The notes under the pieces are model-generated. The model made no database searches. It was not told the DNA's origin and was given only the letters and a program-made list of their open reading frames with translations. From the NCBI GenBank assembly GCA_027405735.1, contig JAPEHQ010000007.1, positions 955,001-1,019,000 of the forward strand: DNA of 64,000 nt. The letters run 5' to 3'. The translations under genes were made by a program, and so were the position numbers. Shown here one piece after another: positions 21,301 through 32,762 of the stretch (positions within the stretch are counted from its first letter, which is position 1; every line of letters begins with the position of its first letter). This DNA comes from Mucor racemosus (Eukaryota; Mucoromycota; Mucoromycetes; Mucorales; Mucoraceae).

Positions 21301-23659
21301 GCCTTTTTCAAAATTTTATTGCAGTTTTAACTGGAATGGGTTTTTAAATTGCATTTGCTTTTATTAATATAGATTATAGACAATAATACAATTTAATGCG
21401 TTGTTGATGTAAAGCAGTACATGGAAGAGCCAATATATTTACAATTATCATCATTTGTAAATAAGTTTATATATAGCTATTATAATGTTTACAGCAACAA
21501 TGGTTTTTGCTCGAGCATAAACTTAAATAACACTTACTGCCTAAATGTATATGTAAGCCAAATCTAAGGTTATATATGTTACTTTATCACACGTAAAGTT
21601 TAAACAAATTAACCTTCTTTAAACTTACTATTTTGGTTTACGATTGCCAGCTGTAAAAAGATTTGTTTTCAAGTATAGCTACGATCAAAACTATGGTTAT
21701 TACACAAGACATTAGAGTATTCTTCTTTTATTTTTGCTTCTATATCATTTGAAATTTTATCACTTTTCTGGAACATTTCTTGGGTTTGTAGCCAGTTCAA
21801 ACTTTTCACTGAGTAGATATAAATATCATTGCCTTCAATTTGATCTGTTAATCAAGAAATATATCCAACAGTACAGTAGTAGTAAATAATGATATTTGAT
21901 CTTAGAATGCGGTTAAATGAAAATATTAGTCTCTAATATAGACTGCCACCTATATTAAAAACACTAATCCCTTATGTTAGCATGCGTATTCAGATAAAAG
22001 AAAAGAATACCATTGATAATCTGATATGCCTTATCAAATGGTAAATATATCCTTGAAATATGAAAACAAAAAGGGAGAAACACACGTAGAAGAGGATTTT
22101 CAATGCTTTACATTATTTAGCGCAATCAAAAAAACCCTGCTAAATTGCTCATTTCAGACAATGTAAAAGCAGCATTACAGCACCTGAACTATAAACTAAT
22201 AAGCAAAATAGGCAATATCTGTTACTATAATAGAAACATACATTTTTCTACCAAAAAAATTGTCTGTCATATCATAAATTCGTTAAAAAATTGTAAAAGC
22301 GAGCACGCAAAGGAACGCCATAATTGAGCATAGCAAGGTTGAACGGCTAAGTTTCCTATACTATGGTATATCTAAGTTTTAAATAAAAAAATTTTTTTCT
22401 CTCAACTTTTCTTATATTTAACCATGTATGGTCTGAAAATTCAGTTTTTGTAGCGGACATTTTCGGGACTCATTTTATCCTTACCAACACTCATGATTTT
22501 GATCAAAAAATAGAAAAATCAAATTTTGATACCGAAATCAACGTTTAAATATACTACATTGTCAGAGAAAATTGTAGCCACAGCTAATATACATCTTATA
22601 AAAGCTTAATATTAAATGTTAAGTAATGAAACTTTGCACTTTTGTCCCAAAAACGGATTTTTGGTTAAAGGATTTTCATGGAATATTTTGCAATAAAAAT
22701 GTTTGTTGTTTTTTATTGAGCAAATAGAGCGCTAAATTCTGCATATGTGTATATTTTTTGTTCTTATAATTGGTAGTATAATTAACTCTAGATTTGCGAA
22801 ACCAAAAAAAAAAAATTAAAAAATGTCAAAATTGATAATCTGGACAAGAATAATTTTTGAAATTAATATTCCGCTTATAAGCTTTGTGAGTCTTAAAAAT
22901 AAGAGATTTTATAATACTTGAGAACTTTTTCAAGAATTTACGATGCTGTACTGTACCCACTTGATTCAAGCTTATTATTGCAATGATTCAGTCTTCCTCG
23001 AGGTACTAGGAAAATATAAAAATGAAAACACATATTTATTTAAAGCATTTTGCATGCATTGTTTCAGATATTTTTTGAAAATTTTATAAAATTAAATAAT
23101 GATTCGAAATTGAATTTTGAAGTTGCATTTAATGTGCAGTATATCTATAGATAAAATATTCTGATTTCTTCATTAGCGAACATTTGTTTTTGAAGAATTT
23201 TAGCATATATTTTTGAAAAAGAAACTCTTTTCCTCTGCTTGAAAAAATTAAACAACTGCAAAAATGCTTGTAATCTATTAATATTGGTCCAAATGTGCTG
23301 TAAATTTCGAAATACACATTACAACTTAAGCACTATCCAGTGCTCTAATTTTAGCATCCTATCAATTTACTGATTAAGTCATAGGAATCAAGCATTCGCT
23401 TTTTCCAAGCGGGTTTTGTGGCCCAGCAGACCATTTGAAACTAGAAATATCAATAAATTAGCCGAAATTAGCATATATGGCAGTGACACAGTAGCAGCAA
23501 CTGAAATTAATAGGTAAACGCCTTATTTAGGCATAATGAAAGCTGTAGTGTAGTGTATTTGTAATAAGTAGTATGATCTTATAATAGGTTGAGTCTATTA
23601 AGAAAGAAGTACTAAGAGGTGGAGGTTGTTGGTGTTACTAATTGTAGTTGACTTTTACT

Positions 23660-23760
23660 TTGGTCAATACTTACCATACTAGCATTGGATTCGAACCGGG
23701 TTTTGCCAGCCAAATTTTCTAGTATAAGCTGGGCTCGGCAATATCCCTAATACTTACTTT
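23660..23760 (-). repeat. tRNA-derived SINE-like fragment
   Basis: On the minus strand it reads GGCTGGCAAAACCCGGTTCGAATCC; the last 11 bases match the RNA polymerase III B-box consensus (GGTTCGANTCC). Upstream on that strand is GCCGAGCCCAGC. Related sequence occurs near 38,335-38,415 and, more diverged, near 6,850-6,915, so it is a dispersed repeat and not a single tRNA gene. No cloverleaf folds. Confidence 0.5.
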
Positions 23761-26700
23761 GTATTAAGTGTGATTAATATATGACAAGTAGTATTAAGTA
23801 ATAGATCGGTTATGGTTGTGTTTGATAAGTTTATTTGATTAAAATTATTAAAATCCGACATCGATCACTGAAATTCAACGTGAAAAGACATATATAAGCT
23901 AATACTAAATGTCATGCCAAACCATCAGCATTAACAACAAACACAACCATAATAGGCAACAACAAAACAAAAACAATTCAAACATTTAAATCAGGCATAT
24001 ACTAGTTCCCCAATTCCCCAAATATTGCATATTCTATACTGTATAATCTCTCCCCATTTCATATTTATACCCCAATATATATTATACAGTTATTAACATA
24101 ATCATATAAACATTTAGGAAATATATGAATAGAAAGCATCAGTAAATTAATAAAGTATAATTTTAGCGGAGTATTTCTTGTTATAGCATCTTTTGATAGA
24201 ACAGTTTTATTATGAGTTTGTAGAGAGGGTTCATATACTAATTGGACGAGCATATTAAATGCGCATAGTAATATAATTAGAGTAAACATGTGGATATAGC
24301 AGGAATATAATAAATTCATGCTTCTATGATTTAATAGTACCAGGATGATAGACGCATGGGATGCAGTATGGTGTGATTTGCATGTTAAGCATTATATTTT
24401 GACAGCTGTTCTAAATTGGTAATTCGGTACTTCCTAATTCTGATAGATTATAAACAACTATATCGTACTTGAAAAATATTAGAAAATTGTAATGGATCAA
24501 TTGTTTTATTAGGTGGTCAATAAATAATAGTCAATGATAAAAAAAATAGCAGACATCATCTTACAGATTTTTAATTAATTTTTTTTTGATGGAGTAGGGA
24601 GTGCATAATTGATAAAGCAAGCTAGTGTATAAGCTAGATTAATGTCTCAAAATATGCCTTGGAATGGTGGTGTTCATCGAGGCGAGTACAAGTTGTGATG
24701 ACAGACATTTATGTAGAGGTTTAGTCGAGTTCTTATTTTTGTGTATATATCATACATACCTTCATTATAATTTTTGAATCCCAAAATAAATCTCAAAATC
24801 AACGTTGGTTGTTAAATTTAGTACAGTCCACAGGCCAGAGTATCAGAATGAAAAAGCAACCAAATGCAACGTGTAATCAAGCAGTATACTAAAGCTTAAT
24901 GCTCTATTATGCTACCAAGTTCAGGTCTTCTAAATGAATTTAACTTGTGGCATTTGGTTGAAAAAAAATTGGCCGAAATCAACGAAATTTTTATGCTACA
25001 ACACGCCATTTCTATCTGAAAATCAAGGAAATTCTAAACTAATGGCAGCATATTATTCTCTGATTACAAAACTTGAAAAAGTAAGAGTTTTGGTGCTTCC
25101 TTTTTTTAAAAAAAGAATATGTAATTGTGCTTGCTTTATGTATATCCGAGTATAATTCTTGTTTTAATATACAATTTAGCACAATCATACGTTTCCCGAC
25201 GCCGCCGTCATATATTGCTTGCTTTTGCTTGCTGCTGTGCTTGTTTTGTATATTTATATGTTTAATTTATTCTATTCGTTATATATAAACACTTTTTGTG
25301 CATGTACTCCTGGAAAGTATGTTACTTTAGCGAAATAAAATGAATATTGTTTATCAAAAAGGGATTGCTTTCTTTTTTCTTTACTATAGTGATTTATTGA
25401 AAACATACAGTTTGCCATGTGAAGTAATCAAATGCCAACATCAAGACAACATTTGCCCTTTTACTAGGAAAACCTGCTTGGAGATTATTTGTTGATATTT
25501 GTTTTATTTACAACTTGCCCCAACTTTGTCTCAAAAGCCAAATGATGTAAAAAAAGATGATGGCACACATACAGGGAAAGCATGATTTCTGTATATATAT
25601 ATATTTATATAAACGCATGTATATGATAATACTATGTATATAATACCGTGATATGATGGCGATATTTATGATTATTGTCATGTTCCTGATGTTAAGACAT
25701 CATGGAAATGATGGAACTATAAAATCTCGGTTTAACCAAGTAATTATATGCGCTGATATGTGCTTAGTCAAACAGTTTGAACGTATCATCATCGGTTTTT
25801 ATAATCATGTGTTTCCAATAGTTTGCTTTATTAGCACAAACTGCTTGATGCTGCATATATAGGTTTATGTTGCACAAACAAACATGTTGACATTATGTGT
25901 AACTACCCTATGTTATTTGTTTGATCAACATACTACATTATTATTTAGCTGTGAGATGAACGACGCCGATAAGTTACATTAAGAGATGTTAGTAGAAAGA
26001 CGATCATCTATAAACATTCTGTAAATTGTTGTATACTTATTTTAATTAAATGAATGATTAGAGAAAGGGGAATAAAGGAAAGAGATAAAAGTCTTAATTT
26101 CAAGGGGGGGGGAGAGGAAGAATATAGATATGTAAAGAAGTATATTCTGACCATCCAGTATTTGAGAATTATCTTATCAATATGATTCATCATTATTGTA
26201 ATTCTGTCTCCTAGAATTAAAAGAATCTACCAACTTAATACACAATCAAATAAAAAAGACTCCTTTATGTCTACAAAAGGTAAAGTAAACCAACTCCTAT
26301 ATTTATGAGTACGTTGAAATGGTGGACGATCATTATTTTTATTATGCTTATCAACTTTATATATTTATTTAAATAATAAAAATCAGAAAATTCCAAGAGA
26401 CGGATTTAACACAAAATAAAGAATTTCATAACATGTAAATTCACCATTTTTGTATCGAAAAAAAAAAAAAAAAAAAAAAAAAGGAATTTGATTGATGAAT
26501 CTTGGGACAAGATGAATTCTTTTGTAATCATGCAGTTTATAATCGAAAACGGCGAATTACAGATGCATTTTGTAAGCAAACCAAAAGCGTGTTTGATAAA
26601 GAAAACAACATTTTAAAATGCATACACAATTCTATTCAGATGGTATATACTTTTAAGAAGGGATACCTTTCTATTAGTTTATGTATTTTGTATGAAAGGG

Positions 26701-27135
26701 AGAATAAATAAGCAAGGGTAAAAAGGAGGATATAGTGATAGATACACATTGTGAAAAAGGGTCTAATTTCTATAAACCATATATACACAATTTTATATAT
26801 ACAAAACATGTTCTTTGATATATATATAATATCATGTAAAATGTCAATTAGATATACGATAAAAATATACATCTCCTCATACTCAGTACTGTAAACTTGA
26901 CATTTATAGTCTAGTTGTTGATACTTTATTGTTTATTAAATATTTATAAAGTATTAGTGCATAATTCATGTTCTACTGAAACAACATTTTGTCTTGGCGA
27001 TAATGTTGGATTCACATACACATTATAGTTTTGAAAACGTAAGGGTTGAATATGTTTTACATATGTATCTCTATCATCATCATTTACACTGATGAATGTA
27101 TAGAAAAAGCTAATAGAAAAAACAAAGGGGATCTT

Positions 27136-27160
27136 GGGGGGGGAGGTGGGTGGGTGTGGG
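27136..27160 (+). other. G-quadruplex-prone tract
   Basis: Four G-runs of at least three lie within 25 bases (G8, then GGG, GGG and GGG separated by 4, 1 and 3 bases), in otherwise very AT-rich DNA. This satisfies the usual G3+N1-7 rule. It lies about 640 bp upstream of the transporter gene start. Any function is inference. Confidence 0.6.
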
Positions 27161-27655
27161 AGAGGATCGGAGCAAGAGGACGAGGAGCTCATATATAAAA
27201 TAGTGTTTGGGAGTACACTACATAATCTACATGTAGTATATATATATATTTATTTACTATGATTACAAAGTGTTTGTGTGGCAAAATGATTTTCATTTTA
27301 TAATAATAGATCTTGAGGACATCTTCCCTATGTTATATTGTATATATTTAACGAAACTAATCATTTATATATATACATATTTTCTTGATTTGTACAATTC
27401 GCACGGTTATAGGGGTTATGATAAAAAAAGAACGGGATTATAGTTATAATATCATATTTTATACCTTATGGTTTCCATTTTTCAAGTAAAATATTCTTGT
27501 ATACATTTGCTACATATTCTTTGATTCTATTACAGTTTTATTTTGTCAAACAAATCGAATATACCTGTCCATCTATATAAAACATACACGATTATATTGC
27601 CCCTTACTTTTTGTTGATGTGCGCTTTCTCACTTGCCTACTTTGCTCTTGATCTC

Positions 27656-27695
<40 letters not shown>

Positions 27696-27797
27696 TGTAT
27701 GGTCCCCCCATAAAGATGTGCAGCAAGAAAAGGCATTTCTTTTCTATTTTTCTTTTCCTCTTGTTCTTTTGTTATAAATACATATAAATAAACATAA

Positions 27798-29515
27798 ATG
27801 TCTATAAAATCTTGGTATCTGCGCAAGTTGACTTATTTTTCTTCTTCTTTTTCTTCTTCTAATTCTTCACCTTCGCTATTCTTTGGATTATTCAAATTAG
27901 CCATGAATGAATCAAGGTTAAAGACCAATTCATCATTTGCCAGTGCAGTGACAATTCCCAACAGTCCGTCTGCAGATATCAACAGAAAAAAGACATTGAC
28001 GCCATCTATATATACAGAAAAATCAGCTACAATCGCTGAACCAGAGAATAAATTTAAGTTATTTGCTGTTTCTGTCAAAAAGAAATTATGGGCTTTATTT
28101 GTAAAATACTGGTTTTTGCTTGGTTTACTAGTTGCTATCATTTTGGCTATTTTCTTTCCAAATGTTGCAAGAAAAGGAGGCTATATTCGAGCTGAATGGT
28201 CTATCAAATGGGGTAATATATCTGAATATTAGATTCAAGCTCTTTAACTAAACGATATCAAATCATAGGAGCTGTTGTTGTTATCTTTTTAATATCTGGA
28301 TTGTCTTTACGTACAAAAATATTAGCAGAAACCATCTTGCGTATTCGACTCCATTTCTTAATTCAATTCATTAATTTAATCATTATTCCATTCACTGTAT
28401 TTGGTCTTGTATTATTATTCTTCAAGTGTCATATGAATATGAATTCATTATTACTTGTTGGTGTTGTTATTGCAGCAAGTACACCAACTACCGTTTCTTC
28501 AAATGTTGTCATGACGAAAAATGCCGACGGAAATGAAGCATCAGGTATATATATATAGATAAAATACAATGATCTCTATACAATACATCTAAATCAATAT
28601 ATCGTTTAGCCCTCATGAATGCCGCTTTGGGTAACGTGCTTGGTATCTTTGTTTCTCCTGCTCTTGTATCTGCATTCCAAACACCATTATTAGCTGCTAC
28701 ACCCGAAGATGAAAGTGCAGCACAAGCTGGTGGCCAAGTTGATTTTGCTCAAGTTTTAAAACAATTAGGTGCAACTGTATTAGCTCCACTTATTGTGGGC
28801 CAAATAATTCAATGGTTCTTTACTGAGCCTGTAGCTAAATTTAAAGTTAAATGCAGATTATCCGATGTTAGTAGTTTCATGCTATTGACCATGGTTTGGT
28901 CTGTCTTTTCTGATGCTGTATATTCTGGTTCATTTTCAGCTGTCAAACCCAAAGATATTGTCGCTGTAGCTATTATAAATGCAGGATTTTACATCATTTT
29001 TTCGATGCTTTGTCTTGTGCTTGCAAGATTACCGTTACCTAAATGTATTCCAACTCCTGCTCTTGTAAAAAAACTTCGATATTCCCGTGAAGATACAGTT
29101 GCAATTATGGTAAGTTGAACCATGGATTTTTACAGAATAATTTAATTTCTAAACTAACTATGCAAAAATATAGTATTGTGGTGCTACAAAAACTGTTGCA
29201 ATGGGTGTACCGCTCATTAATGTTCTTTATCAAAATGGTGATCCAGGAACAATTGGTGTCTTATCAACACCCTTATTATTATACCATGTTGAACAATTGA
29301 TTCTCGGTAACATTGAAGTTGAACTCTTGAAAAAATGGGTAAAACGAGGAAAAGCCAGACGTGCAGCCCAAGAAGCAGCAGCAGCGCCTCCTGCAAGGGA
29401 TGAAGAAGAGAATGCGCAATATGACAGTGAAGTTACACAGGTAGCTTCTCAAATGGGACCTCATACACATTCACCTTCACCATTATCTCAATTACATTAT
29501 AATTATGAGAAATAA
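27798..29515 (+). CDS. RCH1: SLC10A7/Rch1-like bile acid:sodium symporter family protein
   Basis: Membrane protein of the SBF-like family. Yeast and Candida Rch1 dampen Ca2+ uptake, and human SLC10A7 has a related role; that role is transferred from the family. The exons are 27798-28212, 28269-28544, 28610-29109 and 29174-29515, giving up to 510 residues. A second in-frame ATG at 27903 would shorten it by 35. After a Ser-rich N-terminus there are about ten hydrophobic segments, with family blocks FLISGLSLRT, ASTPTTVSSNVVMTKNADGNEA, AALGNVLGIFVSPAL and YCGATKTVAMGVPLI. The last matches the conserved region preceding the final membrane segments. The C-terminal tail is charged and Ala/Glu-rich. 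Confidence 0.92.
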
Positions 29516-29777
29516 TTTCGTTTATATTTAAATAGAGTTTCTACTAAGTTTCTTAATTCATTCATCCATTCATTTCTATACCTATTCCATTTCCTTATTT
29601 CCATTAATTGTGTACAATCAAACCCCCTTTTTCAACCATTATATATATAAAATGATCAATGACCCCCTGCTGGTTAAAAATCAATTAAATGTCAGTTTTT
29701 TTTTAAATATACTAAATGGTTTTACTAGTTCAGAAAGTGGGGAATTACTCTTCTCTCTTTATTAAATCTAAACAATA

Positions 29778-30110
29778 ATGACTGAATCTAGTTCAAAGCC
29801 TCCTACTCGTCAAGAAAGAAAACATTGTTGGTTCTTACGTGATCAATATTTCGGCTGTCTCGATAAATTAAGTATTACTGACCCTACCATTGTTGACAAG
29901 AACCCTGAAAAAGCAACTGAATGTTTGGAATTAAAGAAAGGATATGAAGAAGGATGCATGGCTAGTTGGGTATGTAGTTTGGCTTATTGTATACCTATTT
30001 TGTTATTAATGATGTTTATGATATAGGTTGAATACTTTAATAAACGTCGTGTATTGGATTTACGGCAGAAACAGTATTTGGAGTTTTCTCAACAACAATC
30101 CGGAAAATAA
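29778..30110 (+). CDS. COA6: Cytochrome c oxidase assembly factor 6
   Basis: Small mitochondrial intermembrane-space protein needed for copper delivery to Cox2. Two exons, 29778-29969 and 30027-30110, give 91 residues. The cysteine pattern is CX9C (C17 in RKHCWFLRDQYFGCLDK) followed by CX10C (TEC...EEGC), then SWVEYFNKRR, which is diagnostic of COA6. The intron lies between the Trp and Val codons of SWVEYF. Proteins of this type are imported and oxidised by the Mia40/Erv1 relay; an ERV1 gene is present further along this window, though not clustered with it. Confidence 0.95.
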
Positions 30111-30248
30111 TCAATTCAAATATAGTGTAAATATAAAATAAAAAATATAATGTAATAGATCTAGACCTTGACTTTTATTAGAATGCAATTTCGTGTTTAT
30201 AATGCATTTTTATCAAGCATGATAATCCTTTAAAGTGGGATAAGCTTG

Positions 30249-30289
<41 letters not shown>

Positions 30290-30590
30290 GTAGCCCTAAC
30301 CGGGCATTGAATTTGCCATTAAAAACATTCCATCATTGTTTTATCAAGCATCTAAAATCAAAGTAAAATCTATAGACAGATACGCATAAAAATGCCGATA
30401 TATAGATCAGAATATTGGCTTTTATTTAAAAGCATTGCTGCGTTTTTAACTTGTTTCCATGAAGCAGCAAAATTCTTTAAAATGAACTAATCATTGATTT
30501 CATTCTCGTCGTGACCGGGTATCGTCAATGAAAAAATGTCAATACCACTGTTTCCAAACAATTCTATCTTTCATTTTTGTTCAATTCAAC
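30111..30590. other. Intergenic region with long poly-T
   Basis: A T-run of about 36 bases (30,252-30,287) is the main feature. An in-frame upstream ATG at 30,528 precedes the OTU2-like start; the downstream ATG at 30,591 fits the family better. Confidence 0.5.
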
Positions 30591-31234
30591 ATGTCTGACA
30601 GTACTGCAACTAATAATCCTTCTACAGTAGAGGGAAACTTAACCATGGAGCAATTATTAGAAGGTCAAAAGGAAGAGCAGAAAAAATTAACGACGAAAAT
30701 CATTGCTTTACGCAAAGGTGTTCCTAAAAGTGACAAGAGAAAGAAAAGAGAAGTTGCCTCACGTATTGCTGACATGGAGTATGATTTAAAAAAGAAGCAT
30801 GAGGAAGAAATTAGAGTACTCAAAGCAAAGGAAGCTGGATTGGACCCCAATGCTCCAGAAACCGAAGTAATTATATGATACATTTGCTCACAAACAATAT
30901 AAAATAACATGCTGTAGGCAGATGATGGTATTTCTTTAGATCGTTTAAATGAATTAAGTTTAGATGAACAGAAAAAAACAGACGAAACAACAACACCTAC
31001 AACAGAACAACCCAAGAAAAAAGTCAACAAGGCTAAACTAAGAATCGAAAAGAGAAATGCTGAAATGGAGCGTATACGTTTAGAAGCAGAAAAAGAGGCC
31101 GAGAATCAACCTGATTTGGGCGTTTTAGAAACAGAAGCTATTAGAAAATTGGTTATCCCTATGAATTTAAGAATCAAACAAGTTGTTGCTGATGGACATT
31201 GGTAAAAAAAATTGGAAAGGAGATGGTTGCATAA

Positions 31235-31266
<32 letters not shown>

Positions 31267-31781
31267 TACGTAGTTTATATAACGCATTTGCAGATCAATT
31301 AAAGACAAGATATAACAAAGAGGTTACATACAAGGAGCTTCGTAAATTAGCTGCTGAACATATGCGCCAACATCCAGATGATTTTAGACCATTTTTATAC
31401 TTGGAAGATGGCAATTATGATAGATATTGTGATGATATTGTAAATACAGCATGTTGGGGAGGTCAATTAGAGGTAAAAAAAAAAAAAAATCCTCCATTCT
31501 GAATTGAATGTTTCAGTAACAGAATTAACAATTCTACTAGATTTTGGCATTGGCTAGATCAAGCCAAGTACCTGTGGATGTCATTCAAGATGGTGGACCC
31601 ATTATTAAAATTTGTGATGATGAATATCCAGAAAAGTCGCCTATAAAATTAGCGTAAGTTTTTTATTACAAATAGAAGCCGAGATGCGGATCTTAATTAC
31701 TTTAATTTAATTAGTTATCATAAGCATCTCTATTCATTGGGAGCTCACTACAATTCACTTGTCGACCAATTAAATGTTTAG
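30591..31781 (+). CDS. OTU2: OTU-domain deubiquitinase, OTUD6B/Otu2-like
   Basis: Cysteine protease that cleaves ubiquitin, linked in its family to ribosome and translation control. The exons are 30591-30866, 30918-31201, 31274-31472, 31541-31653 and 31715-31781, giving 312 residues. The N-terminal half is a charged coiled coil (KEEQKKL, KRKKREVASRI, RIEKRNAEMERIRLEAEKEAE). The OTU domain follows. The catalytic Cys lies in VADGHCLYNAFADQL, and its TGT codon is split 2+1 by intron 2. The Asp-Gly of the oxyanion region precedes it, and the catalytic His is in the last exon (LGAHYNSLV). Intron 2 carries a 22-bp T-run near its acceptor. Length and architecture match OTUD6. Confidence 0.95.
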
Positions 31782-31882
31782 ATTATTGCCTCTACCAGTG
31801 AATTATCGTTATTTTTGCGCAATTCGATGTTGCCAGATTTAATCTTAAAAAAGACTGAATTTAAAAAAAGATTTATTTACTA

Positions 31883-31893
31883 CTATATAAATA
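31883..31893 (+). promoter_or_regulatory. Probable TATA box of the MsrA gene
   Basis: CTATATAAATAG lies about 70 bp upstream of the MsrA ATG at 31,961, in the 179-bp gap after the OTU gene. Sequence and distance fit a fungal TATA element; no direct evidence of use. Confidence 0.45.
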
Positions 31894-31960
31894 GAAGATG
31901 GCAGACCTGTCAAAACTACAATAAACTTACTTTTTATTATATCAATTAAGCACTATTACA

Positions 31961-32630
31961 ATGCCTGCTACCACTATTACCACTACTACTACTACTACTC
32001 CTATTACTGAAAAGGCTACCTTTGGTGCTGGTTGTTTCTGGGGTACTGAACATATTTTCAATAAGCATTTCAAGAATTCTGGAATTATTAGTACCAAGGT
32101 AGGGTTTATGGGCGGTGAATTGGATAATCCTAGTTATAAACAAGTTAAAACTGGCACTACCAACCATGCCGAAGTTTGTGAAATTATCTATGATCCTTCT
32201 CAAGTGTCTTTTGAAAGATTAACTGATTTCTTTTACAGCATGCATGGTAAGTTTTTGATCTATAACCACATCAATCGATTCAAATGTCTAAATTTAACCG
32301 TGTGAAATTTAGATCCTACCACTTTAAATGAACAAGGCCCTGAAGACATTGGTACCCAATATCGTTCTGCCATCTTTTATCATAACGACGAACAAAAAGC
32401 AATTGCTGAACAAGTGACCAAGCAAGTTCAAGAGAAACATTTACCCAATACACCCATCGTTACCACACTTGAACCTGCAACTACCTTTTTCGATGCCGAG
32501 GAATATCATCAATTTTATTTGGAGAATAACCCTGATGGCTATGCTGTAAGTAGCTTTTTAACGCTGTGGCTTATTGATTCGATTACTAATTATTTTCATA
32601 TAGTGTCCTACCCATTACCTTCGTTGGTAA
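31961..32630 (+). CDS. MXR1: Peptide methionine sulfoxide reductase A
   Basis: Reduces the S-epimer of methionine sulfoxide in proteins. Three exons, 31961-32246, 32313-32545 and 32604-32630, give 181 residues. A Thr-rich N-terminus (a run of Thr codons, possibly a weak targeting extension) precedes the catalytic motif GAGCFWGTEH. Family blocks follow: VGFMGGE, NPSYKQV, TNHAEVCEI, DPTTLNEQGPEDIGTQYRS and FFDAEEYHQFYLENNPDGY. The tiny last exon encodes only CPTHYLRW, supplying the C-terminal resolving-type Cys. The gene is convergent with the TFIIIC gene, their stops 132 bp apart. Confidence 0.96.
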
Positions 32631-32762
32631 AAAGAGAAAATCATTCGAAACATCATTGTATTATATCCTCCCTCCCTTCCCCTCCCCTCCCTCATTTTTA
32701 GATTTTATTTTATACATTACATATACACACATTTATTACTCTAATTTTATTACTATAAACTA

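Larger units (their letters stand above)
15390..22982 (+). repeat. Repeat family A, copy A2 (full length, interrupted)
   Basis: A long dispersed repeat, inverted in A5 (46,280 down to about 40,021). The left edge is near AGTTGATCGCATTATGCTACC. The right edge lies just after GAACTTTTTCAAGAATTTAC and CCCACTTGATTCAAGCTTAT, beyond which A2 and A5 diverge. Without its two insertions (Crypton 16,449-19,343 and solo LTR 19,877-20,228) it is about 4.3 kb. It contains no transposase-like gene. It does contain a short Cys-rich frame conserved in A5 (20,959-21,171, minus) and an array of degenerate 10-bp motifs at about 21,065-21,300. No terminal inverted repeats are obvious by eye, so the class is unknown. 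Confidence 0.85.
22983..27797. other. Gene desert
   Basis: Nearly 4.8 kb without a supportable gene. Seen here: a tRNA-derived SINE-like block (23,660-23,760); a possible coding relic near 24,910-25,080, protein-like in two overlapping frames with stops; TA runs (25,590-25,610; 27,235-27,250); an A-run (26,458-26,482); a G9 run (26,104-26,112); the G4-prone tract (27,136-27,160); and a T-run of about 32 (27,663-27,694) just upstream of the transporter gene. The remaining sequence is AT-rich with only short chance ORFs. Confidence 0.5.

Noticed and set aside
23129..26872. Several 60-84-residue open frames in the 23-27 kb desert
   Set aside because: Low-complexity hydrophobic or Tyr/Ile-rich translations expected from AT-rich DNA, no splice-compatible neighbours and no known motifs.
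30528..30590. Upstream in-frame ATG extending the OTU2-like protein by 21 residues
   Set aside because: The extension is hydrophobic and atypical for the family; the start at 30,591 (MSDSTATNN) matches normal length, though a targeting variant cannot be excluded.
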